Shown: positions 7,864 to 15,171 of the stretch, one piece after another
Position numbering within the stretch: position 1 is the first letter of the stretch
Layout of the letters: each line of letters opens with the position of its first letter
Made by a program: the position numbers and the translations under genes
Notes under the pieces: generated by a model
The model's input: only the letters and a program-made list of their open reading frames with translations
The model's database searches: none
Told to the model about the DNA's origin: nothing
Source: Avimonas intestinalis
Lineage (GTDB): Bacteria; Bacillota; Clostridia; Oscillospirales; Acutalibacteraceae
Assembly (NCBI GenBank): GCA_904380375.1
Contig: CAJFID010000038.1
Location: forward strand, 1-20,114
Reading direction: 5' to 3'
DNA: 20,114 nucleotides

Positions 7864-8499
7864 TTACCGCGGCGTTTTCCCCTGCGCCGGCCAGATCCCC
7901 CGCAGCGCGGGCGCGGCAAATAGGGAGAGCGACAGCACGGCCGCCAGGCCGACCTTCACCACATCCCCGGGCAGGAAAGCGGCGTTAGACCACAGCAGCG
8001 CCGGGATCTCCGCCAGGGATTTCCCTCCCACGGCGGCCAGCATGAGGGAGCCGCAGAGGTAATCCACCAGCACCCCCGCCATGCCGGCCAGGAACGCCGC
8101 CGGCACATGCAGCGGGATCCCGCGCCATCTTTTGCGCAGCAGCTTTTTCATCACCAGGTCCGAATACAGCCCGGTCAGCAGCACGATAAACACCCAGCCG
8201 AGGATATACCCCGCCGTCGGGCCGGCGAATACCGCCGGCCCGCCTTTGCCTCCCGCCATCATCGGCAGCCCGCAGAAGGTCAGCACCCACACGGCGCCAA
8301 GGCTGGTCAGCCCGCCCCGCACACCGAGGGTCAGCCCCATCATCGCCACCAGGAAGACCTGGAGGGTAATCGGCACGCCGGGGATCAGCTGGATGGCGGA
8401 CAAGAACGGGACATTGCCTGCCAGAGCGAAAAACGCCACATACAGCGCCCCCAGGGTCAGTTGATAGACCGCGGCCGTCTTATGGCCGGATTTTGCCAT
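7864..8499 (-). CDS. bioY: Biotin transporter substrate-binding component BioY
   Basis: BioY is the membrane S-component that binds biotin and works with the energy-coupling factor module (EcfA, EcfA', EcfT), none of which is in this window. The roughly 211-residue protein has about six hydrophobic segments and the family signatures GVPITLQVFLV, LTFCGLPMMAGGKGGPAVF and GPTAGYILGWV. The start is uncertain: the ATG at 8499 has GGGAGG only 4 bases upstream, while a GTG at 8511 has AAGGAG 11 bases upstream; the family N-terminus fits either. No BirA-type operator is visible in the 56 bases before it. It sits between the M15B peptidase and the DUF1638 gene, all on the minus strand. Confidence 0.93.
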   Translation of the reverse strand: MAKSGHKTAAVYQLTLGALYVAFFALAGNVPFLSAIQLIPGVPITLQVFLVAMMGLTLGVRGGLTSLGAVWVLTFCGLPMMAGGKGGPAVFAGPTAGYILGWVFIVLLTGLYSDLVMKKLLRKRWRGIPLHVPAAFLAGMAGVLVDYLCGSLMLAAVGGKSLAEIPALLWSNAAFLPGDVVKVGLAAVLSLSLFAAPALRGIWPAQGKTPR

Positions 8500-8567
8500 G
8501 CTGCCTCCCACAAATACTCGCTCTCCTTTTCTTTTTCACAGGCTCGGACAGACACCGGTCCTGCCTC

Positions 8568-9518
8568 TTACAGCCCTTTTTCGTAGAGATATTCCTCCAG
8601 GCACAGGCCGCGGCTCATGATTTCCTGCGCCGCTTCCACCCCGACATAGCGGTAATGCCACGGCTCAAAAATCACGCCGGTGATGTCTTCCTTGTCCTTG
8701 GGGAAGCGGAGGATAAAGCCGTAATCCGCGCAGTGCTCAATCAGCCAGGCATAGGCCTCGGTATTTTCAAAATCCTGGTTCAGGCTGTAATTGCCGCTGC
8801 CGCCCACGTCGGCCGCCAAGCCGGTGTTATGCTCGCTGTACCCCGGGCGCTTGACCACGGTGTTGGCCTTCTGCTCCGCCTCTTCCTGGCCGTAGCCCTG
8901 GCCCCGCCACTTCTCTACCTCGCGGGCAAACAGGGATTCCTGAAGCGACTGGGGCCGGAAAAGGGAGACGCCCCGGATATCGTATGCCGCGCCGTCGGCC
9001 AGCATCTGCTGGTAAGCCTCTGCCGCCCGCGCGTCCATCTGCCCGCCGGACACACTTACCATCGTGGTGGTTTCCTCATAGCCGTCCGGCACAGCGTTAT
9101 AATCGTTGACCAGGATCAGGTTCCAGGCCGCGCCGGCAGGCTGCTGATACAGCTTGGCCCCTTCGGGGCTAAGCGCCGTAGTGCCGGCAGTCGTTGAGGG
9201 CGCGGTCGTTTGCGTGCCTTCCTCCGTGGTGCTCCCCTCCGTGGTGCTCCCCTCGGTGGTGCTCCCCTCGGTGGTGCTCCCGCTGGTTGAGGACGTCGTG
9301 CCCGAGCCGGTCGGCCGGCTGACATCGTCCGAGCCGAGTTCCACCCTGCCGAAAATCCCCCACAGGATCAACGCCGCCGCCCCAATCAGCAGCAGGATGA
9401 CGATCAACAGGATCCAGCGTCCGCGCTTCGGCTTTTTCCGCGGTGAAGAAGGCCGCTGTACGCCGCCGGAATACGACGTATTTATATTTTTATGACCTGA
9501 ACGGTTTGGGCTTCCCAT
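8568..9518 (-). CDS. Membrane-anchored D-alanyl-D-alanine carboxypeptidase, VanY/M15B type
   Basis: The 316-residue protein is predicted to trim the terminal D-Ala of peptidoglycan stem peptides outside the membrane. It has a basic cytoplasmic N-terminus, one transmembrane helix (about 35-56), a low-complexity Ser/Thr/Gly/Glu linker (about 65-115) with four GSTTE repeats, and a zinc peptidase domain. The zinc motifs are SEHNTGLAAD at 228-237 (H230, D237) and EPWHYRYVG at 285-293 (E285, H288). The usual Arg-containing GYRSxxxQ block appears altered, as VSLFRPQSLQE. The ATG at 9518 lies 13 bases after AAAGGA, so spacing is long. A structured leader of about 155 bases precedes it. It could act on D-Ala-D-Ala generally rather than in glycopeptide resistance; no van regulatory genes are present. 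Confidence 0.93.
   Translation of the reverse strand: MGSPNRSGHKNINTSYSGGVQRPSSPRKKPKRGRWILLIVILLLIGAAALILWGIFGRVELGSDDVSRPTGSGTTSSTSGSTTEGSTTEGSTTEGSTTEEGTQTTAPSTTAGTTALSPEGAKLYQQPAGAAWNLILVNDYNAVPDGYEETTTMVSVSGGQMDARAAEAYQQMLADGAAYDIRGVSLFRPQSLQESLFAREVEKWRGQGYGQEEAEQKANTVVKRPGYSEHNTGLAADVGGSGNYSLNQDFENTEAYAWLIEHCADYGFILRFPKDKEDITGVIFEPWHYRYVGVEAAQEIMSRGLCLEEYLYEKGL
9221..9280 (-). repeat. Four tandem 15-base repeats in the peptidase linker
   Basis: Plus-strand unit CCTCCGTGGTGCTCC occurs twice, then CCTCGGTGGTGCTCC twice, back to back. Each unit encodes GSTTE on the minus strand. Gain or loss of units would keep the frame and only change linker length. Confidence 0.9.
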
Positions 9519-9550
9519 GGTACTGCATTCATCCTTTCTCTTTTATCCTT

Positions 9551-9665
9551 GGTATCTCTCGCGCCGGCCTCATCGGCAGGATTGAACGGGTCTGCAGGCA
9601 TCTACCCGCGGCATCCGGAGGCTTTTCCCAGGCGGGCGCGAGAGGTTCCGTACCCACCGGGTACG
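9551..9665 (-). promoter_or_regulatory. Structured 5' leader of the M15B peptidase gene
   Basis: Three nested stems are visible: a perfect 10-bp outer stem (9556-9565 with 9635-9644), GCCTC/GAGGC plus CGG/CCG (9567-9571 and 9574-9576 with 9618-9622 and 9615-9617), and CGGGT/ACCCG (9587-9591 with 9604-9608), separated by asymmetric internal loops. A separate 7-bp hairpin (9649-9655 with 9659-9665) lies at the predicted 5' end of the minus-strand transcript. I compared it from memory with c-di-GMP, c-di-AMP, ZTP, cobalamin, SAM and SRP RNAs and found no convincing match. Strand is chosen because of the promoter at 9682-9709; the plus strand would fold equally. Confidence 0.45.
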
Positions 9666-9681
9666 AAAGCTTTCTTTATTT

Positions 9682-9709
9682 ATCATAGCAACTTTATCAG
9701 TTTACACAA
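9682..9709 (-). promoter_or_regulatory. Candidate promoter of the M15B peptidase operon
   Basis: Minus strand: TTGTGT (9709-9704), 16-base spacer, TATGAT (9687-9682). The -35 is weak. A start near 9675 would put the structured leader at the 5' end of the message. Confidence 0.4.
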
Positions 9710-9872
9710 ATCCCGCGCAGAATGCAACCGAATCGGAAAGATTCCTGAATTTTTGGCCCCCGGGGCCGAATCGAAAATTCCATCTGTAGAAAGTCGGCCT
9801 GCCGGGCCGGCATATTTTAGCAATATTCCAGAAAAAACAGGAATGAGCGGCAAAAGGCATGTTTTTCCTTTA
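9710..9872. other. Divergent regulatory region with stacked palindromes, no gene
   Basis: The M15B-pyk intergenic space (9519-10052) has no credible gene. Between the two candidate promoters I see GAATTTT/AAAATTC arms (9747-9753, 9774-9780) enclosing GGCCCC/GGGGCC (9755-9760, 9762-9767), a 13-base palindrome TGCCGGGCCGGCA (9800-9812), and a distant inverted pair ATTCCTG (9741-9747) and CAGGAAT (9838-9844). These may be operators or RNA hairpins; no known regulator is assigned. Confidence 0.4.
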
Positions 9873-9902
9873 TTTACAGGCATTTTTATGTTATGATAAA
9901 AT
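9873..9902 (+). promoter_or_regulatory. Candidate promoter of pyk
   Basis: Plus strand: TTTACA (9873-9878), 18-base spacer, TAAAAT (9897-9902), within an AT-rich stretch unlike its surroundings. The leader to pyk would be about 145 bases. Confidence 0.5.
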
Positions 9903-10052
9903 AAGGGAAAATTCGGATGAATCGTTGCTTAACGCGCCAACGCGGTTTCCCATTACTGCCCCTTGCTGCCCGGTTATCTCCCGGCGGGCGGCGCCCTGTT
10001 CGCTGCATCAAAAATGCAGAAAAGTCTCTGTGAGAAAGGCATGGTCTCCGTT

Positions 10053-11855
10053 ATGAGGAAAACAAAAATCATCTGTACGCTCGGCCCGGCCACCGACGAC
10101 CCGGCAGTCCTGCGGGAGCTGATGCTGTCCGGGATGGACGTTGTCCGGATCAACATGTCCCACCAGGATCATGCGCATCAGCTGACGCGGATCAATCAGG
10201 TCAAAAAGCTGCGGGAGGAGCTCAACCTGCCCATAGCGGTCCTGATTGACACCAAAGGACCCGAAATCCGGCTTGGCAATTTCCCGGAAAAGGTGGAGCT
10301 TACCGCCGGCTCCCCCTTTACCCTGACCACCAAAGCCGTGGAAGGCAACGCGCAGCGGGCGTCCGTCAGCTTTGCCGGGCTGCCGGACGACGTGAAGCCG
10401 GGCGGCACCATCCTAATTGACGACGGGCTGATCGAACTGCGGGTGGAAAAGACCACCCCGACGGAAATCCACTGCACCGTTATAAACGGCGGCATGGTTT
10501 CCTCCCATAAGGGGATCAATGTGCCGGGCGCCCAGCTGTCCATGCCCTTTATGAGCGAGCGGGACCGCGAAGACATCCGCTTCGCCTGCGAAGTGGGGGC
10601 GGAATTCATCGCCGCCTCCTTTACCCGCCGGGCGGACGACGTGCTGCAGATCCGGCAGGAGCTGGAAAAGAACGACAACCACACCATCCGTATCATCGCC
10701 AAGATTGAAAACGCGGAGGGCGTCGAAAACATTGACGACATCATCAAGGTTTCCGACGGCATCATGGTGGCCCGCGGCGACATGGGGGTGGAAATCGCCT
10801 TTGAGGAAATCCCCAGCATCCAGAAAAAGCTGATCCACAAGGGGTACAACGCGGGGCTCCAGGTCATCACCGCCACCCAGATGCTCGATTCGATGATGAA
10901 GAACCCCCGCCCCACCCGGGCGGAAACGACCGACGTGGCCAACGCCATTTACGACGGGACCAGCGCCATCATGCTCTCGGGGGAGACGGCGGCCGGCGCC
11001 TACCCGGTGGAAGCGCTCCGGACCATGGCGCGCATTGCCTGCCGCACCGAGCAGGATATCAATTACTGCAAGCGGTTCGCCACGCGGGACATCCATGAAT
11101 CTCCCAACGTGACCAACGCGATTTCCCACGCGACGGTGACCACTGCCCATGACCTGGGGGCACGGGCAATCCTGACGGTTTCCAAGTCCGGCTCCACCGC
11201 CCGGATGATCTCCAAATACCGCCCGGCCTGCCCCATCATCTGCTGCACCACCAGCCCGGTATATCAGCGCCAGATGAACCTGTCCTGGGGCGTTATCCCG
11301 CTGCTGGCCGAGATGAAAACCAGCATGGATGACCTGTTTGACCACGCGGTGGACCTCGCCACCCAAGCCGGCCTGCTCAAAAGCGGCGACCTGGTGGTGA
11401 TCACTGCCGGTGCGCCGCTGGGCATTTCCGGCACTACCAACCTCCTGAAGGTGCATCTGGTGGGCAACATCCTGGTGCAGGGCAAGGGCGCGACCAAGTA
11501 CAGCGCCTGCGGCAACCTCTGCGTCGCGCGGGACGAGGAGGAAGCACAGCAGAATTTCCGGCCCGGCGATATCCTAGTGATCCCGCAGACCTCAAACAAT
11601 ATCCTGCACCTTCTGCGGGAAGCCGCCGGCATCGTAACCGAACAGCCGGGGCTGAACAGCCACGCCGCGATCGTGGGCATGGCGCTTGAAAAGCCGGTGG
11701 TCGTGGCCGCCCATGGGGCTACCAGCATTCTGAAGAGCGGCACCACCGTCACCCTGGACGCGGAACGGGGCATCGTGATGTTCGGCGACAGCAAGCCGGG
11801 CGGCAAAGCCGGCGGAAAAGAGGCGCCGGCCGGCGAAAGCAAATTGCAGGCATAA
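10053..11855 (+). CDS. pyk: Pyruvate kinase with C-terminal PEP-utilizer domain
   Basis: Converts phosphoenolpyruvate and ADP to pyruvate and ATP, the last step of glycolysis. The 600-residue protein has the TIM barrel with inserted B domain: MRKTKIICTLGPA at the N-terminus, RINMSH, IDTKGPEIRLG, IIAKIENAEG, VARGDMGVE, ATQMLDSM and SGETAAGAYP. The regulatory C domain is followed by an extra phosphohistidine-like domain (GLNSHAAIVGMALEKPVV), as in Bacillus-type enzymes. The Glu in GPE predicts K+ dependence (inference). RINMSH replaces the more usual RxNFSHG. The ATG at 10053 matches the family N-terminus; its GAAAGG is about 13 bases away. An ATG at 10041 abuts that site and the open frame reaches 9963, so the exact start is open. 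It is monocistronic, with a strong terminator after it. Confidence 0.97.
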   Translation: MRKTKIICTLGPATDDPAVLRELMLSGMDVVRINMSHQDHAHQLTRINQVKKLREELNLPIAVLIDTKGPEIRLGNFPEKVELTAGSPFTLTTKAVEGNAQRASVSFAGLPDDVKPGGTILIDDGLIELRVEKTTPTEIHCTVINGGMVSSHKGINVPGAQLSMPFMSERDREDIRFACEVGAEFIAASFTRRADDVLQIRQELEKNDNHTIRIIAKIENAEGVENIDDIIKVSDGIMVARGDMGVEIAFEEIPSIQKKLIHKGYNAGLQVITATQMLDSMMKNPRPTRAETTDVANAIYDGTSAIMLSGETAAGAYPVEALRTMARIACRTEQDINYCKRFATRDIHESPNVTNAISHATVTTAHDLGARAILTVSKSGSTARMISKYRPACPIICCTTSPVYQRQMNLSWGVIPLLAEMKTSMDDLFDHAVDLATQAGLLKSGDLVVITAGAPLGISGTTNLLKVHLVGNILVQGKGATKYSACGNLCVARDEEEAQQNFRPGDILVIPQTSNNILHLLREAAGIVTEQPGLNSHAAIVGMALEKPVVVAAHGATSILKSGTTVTLDAERGIVMFGDSKPGGKAGGKEAPAGESKLQA

Positions 11856-11866
11856 GGCAGCGGCAC

Positions 11867-11916
11867 AACACCCCGCCCGGAGGATATGATGATCCTCCGG
11901 GCGGGGTGTTTTCTTT
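11867..11916 (+). terminator. Strong terminator after pyk
   Basis: AACACCCCGCCCGGAGGAT pairs perfectly over 19 bp with its complement at 11892-11910 around a 6-base loop, then TTCTTT. It starts 11 bases past the pyk stop. The rest of the 11917-12057 gap shows nothing else I can name. Confidence 0.95.
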
Positions 11917-12056
11917 CCCGGTAATAAGCGTCCATTTTTTTGCAGGCCCAGCGGGATCCCCCACGGAGCAATACAAGCGGCGCTGCAATGGCCGTGCCGC
12001 TCCCTCTCCGGCAGCCGGGCAGGCCGCCGGGACAGGCCCGCGATCCAATCCGGGGC

Positions 12057-12095
12057 AAAAGGGGGACGGACGGGAATTCCCGTCCGTCCCCCTTT
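12057..12095 (-). terminator. 38-nt perfect palindrome ending the aconitase-rex unit
   Basis: A perfect palindrome spans 12058-12095 with half-site AAAGGGGGACGGACGGGAA and an EcoRI site (GAATTC) at its centre. On the minus strand it lies 11 bases after the rex stop and ends in TTTT, so it is best read as the rex terminator. Being fully symmetric it may also stop transcription from pyk. Confidence 0.85.
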
Positions 12096-12106
12096 GGACA
12101 CCCGCT

Positions 12107-12754
12107 TTAGGCCTGGGCGCCGTCCGGCTGCTTCAACTGATAAGAGAGGGTCATCAGGCTGTCGCCCAGATGCACGTTCTCCACCACTGCCTCCGGATAA
12201 TGGTAATTGATGTCGTAATGGCTGAAGTTCCAGAACCCGCGCACCCCGTGCCGGATCAGCGTCTCCACAATGGCGGGGGCCGCTTCCTTCGGGATACAGA
12301 GGATCGCCACCTCCGGATGCTCCCGCTCACAGAAGGCGTCCAGCTCCTGGGTCGGGCGGACGGTCATCCCGCGGATCACCTGCCCGGCCACCTGGGGGGA
12401 GTCGTCAAACACCCCGATCAAGCGGATGCCGCGGTGCTCAAAATCCATATGGTTGATGATGGCGCGCCCCATGTTCCCCGCGCCGAGCATCACCGTCGGG
12501 GAAAGGCGGTCCATCCCCAGGATATGGCCGATTTCCTCATAGAGCTGCTCCACAATATAGCCGTAGCCCTGCTGGCCAAAGCCGCCGAAGCAGTTGAGGT
12601 CCTGCCGGATCTGGGAAGCGGTCAGGCCCATACGCTGGCTCAGCTCCCGGGAAGAGATGCGGGTGATCCCATTTTCTTTAAGGTCATACAGAAAGCGGTA
12701 GTATCGCGGCAGCCGGCGCACTACCGACATGGAAATGTGTTCGTTCCTAGCCAT
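12107..12754 (-). CDS. rex: Redox-sensing transcriptional repressor Rex
   Basis: Rex senses the NADH/NAD+ ratio and represses fermentation and respiration genes when NADH is low. The 215-residue protein has an N-terminal winged helix (about 1-80) with RRLPRYYRFL and SSRELSQRMGLTASQIRQDL, then a Rossmann domain with GAGNMGRA at 91-98 and the conserved GFWNFSHYDI region where most Rex proteins read IxNFAP. Length is normal. The ATG at 12754 follows AGGAAGGA; the open frame runs on to 13069 but that part is antisense-frame translation inside aconitase. It lies 103 bases after aconitase on the same strand and is probably co-transcribed. No clear TTGTTAA-type Rex operator was found in the window. 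Confidence 0.96.
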   Translation of the reverse strand: MARNEHISMSVVRRLPRYYRFLYDLKENGITRISSRELSQRMGLTASQIRQDLNCFGGFGQQGYGYIVEQLYEEIGHILGMDRLSPTVMLGAGNMGRAIINHMDFEHRGIRLIGVFDDSPQVAGQVIRGMTVRPTQELDAFCEREHPEVAILCIPKEAAPAIVETLIRHGVRGFWNFSHYDINYHYPEAVVENVHLGDSLMTLSYQLKQPDGAQA

Positions 12755-12857
12755 AGCGATCCTTCCTAAAAAAACTGCGCGGTTCCGCCCCGGCGGAAAG
12801 CGGGGCGGCGGGGAAACGGAGCCGTTGCCAAGGGCCGCCGCTTTCCGGCCGGCCCGG

Positions 12858-14795
12858 TTACGCCTTGCTCTCCCGGGTGTAGTCCAGCAGGCCGCCGGCC
12901 AGCAGCATCGCGACCTGCCGGGCGGAGAACTGCGAAGCCAAAGGAATTGTCTCCCCGGTGGTCTTATTCTCCAGCACGATCGGCTCGCCCTTCTGCAGCC
13001 GCTCCCGCACATCCGGCAGGCAGAGCTCGTCGCCCAGGGAAACCCGGTCGTAATCCGCCTCGTTTTCAAACGTCAGCGGCAGGATGCCCGCGTTGATCAG
13101 ATTGGCCGCATGGATGCGGGCGAAGGATTTGACGATCACGGCCTTAATGCCGAGGTACAGCGGCGCCAAGGCCGCGTGCTCGCGGGAGCTACCCTGCCCA
13201 TAGTTGGACCCGCCGATGATGATCCCCTTGCCGGCCGCCTTGCAGCGGGCGGGGAATTCCGGGTCGCACCGCACAAAGCAATGCTCGGAAATCGCCGGGA
13301 TGTTGGAGCGCAGGGGCAGGATCTTCGCCCCGGCCGGCATGATGTGGTCGGTGGTGATGTTGTCCCCCACCTTGAGCAGCACCGGCGCGTCAATCGTCCC
13401 GGGCAGCGGCGCGGTCTTGGGGAACGGCTTGATGTTCGGGCCGCGGACGATCTCCGCCTTGTCCATATCCGCTTCGTCGGCCGGCGGCACGATCATGTTG
13501 TCGTTAATGAGGAAATGGCCGGGCATCGCAATCACCGGCGGCTCGCCCAGGGTGCGGGGGTCGGTAAACACCCCGGCCAGCGCGGAGGCCGCGGCGGTTT
13601 CGGGGCTGACGAGGTACACCTGCGCGTCGGCGGTGCCGGAGCGGCCCTCAAAATTGCGGTTGAAGGTACGCAGGGACACGCCGCCCGAATTCGGGGACTG
13701 GCCCATGCCGATGCAGGGGCCGCAGGCGCATTCAAGAATCCGGGCGCCCGCCGCGATCAGGTCGGCCAGCGCGCCGTTTTCCGCCAGCATATTGTACACC
13801 TGCTTGGAACCAGGCGCGATCGACAGGGACACGTCGGGATGGACGGTCTTGCCCTTGAGGATCGCCGCCACCTTGAGCATATCCATCAGGGACGAGTTCG
13901 TGCAGGAGCCGATGCAGCACTGGTCGACCTTCATCCCCCCCAGCTCCTCGACCGGCTTGACCGCATCGGGGGAATGGGGGCAGGCCGCCAGCGGGCGGAG
14001 GGCGGAGAGGTCGATATCAAGCACCTCGTCGTATACCGCGTCGTCGTCCGGCCCGACCGCCACCCAGTCGGCCTCCCGGCCCTGGGCGCGCATAAAGTCG
14101 CGGGTGATTTCGTCCGACGGGAAGATCGATGTGGACGCCCCCAGCTCCGCGCCCATATTGGTGATGGTCGCGCGCTCCGGCACCGACAGGGTCTTGACGC
14201 CCTCGCCGCCGTACTCAATAATTTTGCCCACGCCGCCTTTCACCGACATCCGGCGCAGCACCTCAAGAATGACGTCCTTGGCCGCCACCCAGGGCTGCAG
14301 GCGCCCGGTCAGGTTGACCCGCACCATCTTGGGCATCGCAATGTAATAGGGGCCGCCGCCCATGGCGACCGCCACGTCCAGCCCGCCCGCGCCAAAGGCG
14401 AGCATCCCGATGCCGCCGCCGGTGGGGGTATGGCTGTCCGAGCCGATCAGGGTCTTGCCGGGGATGCCGAACCGCTCCAGATGCACCTGGTGGCAGATGC
14501 CGTTGCCGGGGCGGGAAAAATACAGCCCGTGCTTTTTGCATACGGTCTGGATGTAACGATGGTCGTCGGCGTTTTCAAAGCCGGTCTGCAGGGTGTTATG
14601 GTCAATATACGCAACCGAGCGCTCCGTCTTGACCCGCGGGACGCCCATCGCCTCAAACTCAAGATACGCCATCGTCCCGGTGGCATCCTGGGTCAGCGTT
14701 TGGTCAATCCGCAGCCCGATTTCGTTGCCGGGCTTGGACATGTCCCCATCGACCAGATGGGCCTTGATGAGCTTTTGCGCCAATGTGTACCCCAT
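12858..14795 (-). CDS. Aconitate hydratase
   Basis: Interconverts citrate and isocitrate through a 4Fe-4S cluster. The 645-residue protein belongs to the shorter bacterial aconitase group (about 640-650 residues) rather than the 890-residue AcnA type. Cluster ligands are C298 (GSCTN), C358 and C361 (CACGPCIGMG). Other signatures are DSHTPTGGGIGMLAFGAGG, DNITTDHIMPAG and the swivel-domain GGSNYGQGSSREHAAL. The ATG at 14795 has AAAGGA 11 bases upstream; an earlier in-frame ATG at 14807 overlaps that site and is less likely. Its own promoter lies at 14941-14970. No citrate synthase or isocitrate dehydrogenase is adjacent; the downstream gene is rex, which suggests redox-linked control but does not prove it. 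3-isopropylmalate dehydratase is less likely because both large and swivel domains are fused. Confidence 0.95.
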   Translation of the reverse strand: MGYTLAQKLIKAHLVDGDMSKPGNEIGLRIDQTLTQDATGTMAYLEFEAMGVPRVKTERSVAYIDHNTLQTGFENADDHRYIQTVCKKHGLYFSRPGNGICHQVHLERFGIPGKTLIGSDSHTPTGGGIGMLAFGAGGLDVAVAMGGGPYYIAMPKMVRVNLTGRLQPWVAAKDVILEVLRRMSVKGGVGKIIEYGGEGVKTLSVPERATITNMGAELGASTSIFPSDEITRDFMRAQGREADWVAVGPDDDAVYDEVLDIDLSALRPLAACPHSPDAVKPVEELGGMKVDQCCIGSCTNSSLMDMLKVAAILKGKTVHPDVSLSIAPGSKQVYNMLAENGALADLIAAGARILECACGPCIGMGQSPNSGGVSLRTFNRNFEGRSGTADAQVYLVSPETAAASALAGVFTDPRTLGEPPVIAMPGHFLINDNMIVPPADEADMDKAEIVRGPNIKPFPKTAPLPGTIDAPVLLKVGDNITTDHIMPAGAKILPLRSNIPAISEHCFVRCDPEFPARCKAAGKGIIIGGSNYGQGSSREHAALAPLYLGIKAVIVKSFARIHAANLINAGILPLTFENEADYDRVSLGDELCLPDVRERLQKGEPIVLENKTTGETIPLASQFSARQVAMLLAGGLLDYTRESKA

Positions 14796-14923
14796 GCTTG
14801 CTGTCATCCTTTCTCGCCTGCTTGCACCGGCGCAGCCGAGAGGGACGGCGGCCCACTCCGGACCCGCCCCGCCCCGGCATCCCTGCTGCGCTTTGTCGTG
14901 GTGAAATGTTGAAATGCCTAAAC

Positions 14924-14970
14924 GCTTATTCTAATTGCTTATTATAAAGCGATTGTTGCAATTTTGTCAA
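14924..14970 (-). promoter_or_regulatory. Aconitase promoter with flanking repeats
   Basis: Minus strand: TTGACA (14970-14965), 18-base spacer, TATAAT (14946-14941). An inverted pair AATTGC (14933-14938) and GCAATT (14958-14963), 19 bases apart, brackets the -10, and GCTTATT is repeated directly at 14924 and 14937. These are candidate operator sequences. They do not match the Rex consensus. The 14796-15171 gap otherwise holds only the terminator at 15057-15103. Confidence 0.8.
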
Positions 14971-15056
14971 TCTCTAAACCGCCCGGTCTTCGTCCTGCGC
15001 GTCCCGCTTCCTTGAGCAAACTGCCGAATCGCCTGCCTTGCCCCGTATGCAGGAAA

Positions 15057-15103
15057 GCCCCGTCAGGTTTCCGAAAAGCGGTTTTCCGGAAACCTGACGG
15101 GGC
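15057..15103 (-). terminator. Terminator after the lipoprotein gene
   Basis: A perfect 17-bp stem, GCCCCGTCAGGTTTCCG (15057-15073) with 15087-15103, is extended by AAAA/TTTT around loop GCGG with one bulge. It lies 69 bases downstream of the minus-strand lipoprotein stop and is followed on that strand by TTTCC. Strong hairpin, short U run. Confidence 0.75.
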
Positions 15104-15171
15104 CTCTTCCGCCGCATCCATCGGGAAGCGGCGGCGCTCCATCAAAACCGATCTGAAATAGCCAGGAACGG

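Noticed and set aside
9221..9280. Tandem repeats considered as a CRISPR or regulatory repeat array
   Set aside because: Units abut without spacers and encode a GSTTE protein linker inside a clear gene.
9551..9646. Possible SRP RNA, 6S RNA or known riboswitch
   Set aside because: Lacks the SRP GGAAGG/GCA loop, is too short for 6S RNA, and shares only short chance strings with c-di-GMP or ZTP motifs.
12057..12095. Perfect palindrome considered as an operator or recombination site
   Set aside because: Its position 11 bases after the rex stop and flanking A/T runs are fully explained by a terminator between converging genes.
12755..13069. N-terminal extension of rex
   Set aside because: It lies inside aconitase in another frame, is Arg/Ser/Pro-rich and has no homology; the ATG at 12754 with AGGAAGGA is clearly the start.
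12729..14912. 727-codon open frame on the plus strand opposite aconitase and rex
   Set aside because: Same cause; low-complexity His/Arg/Gly-rich translation without domains, and no ribosome binding site.
14933..14970. Rex-binding site at the aconitase promoter
   Set aside because: The TTGTT-like half is not followed by the inverted AACAA half required by the Rex consensus.
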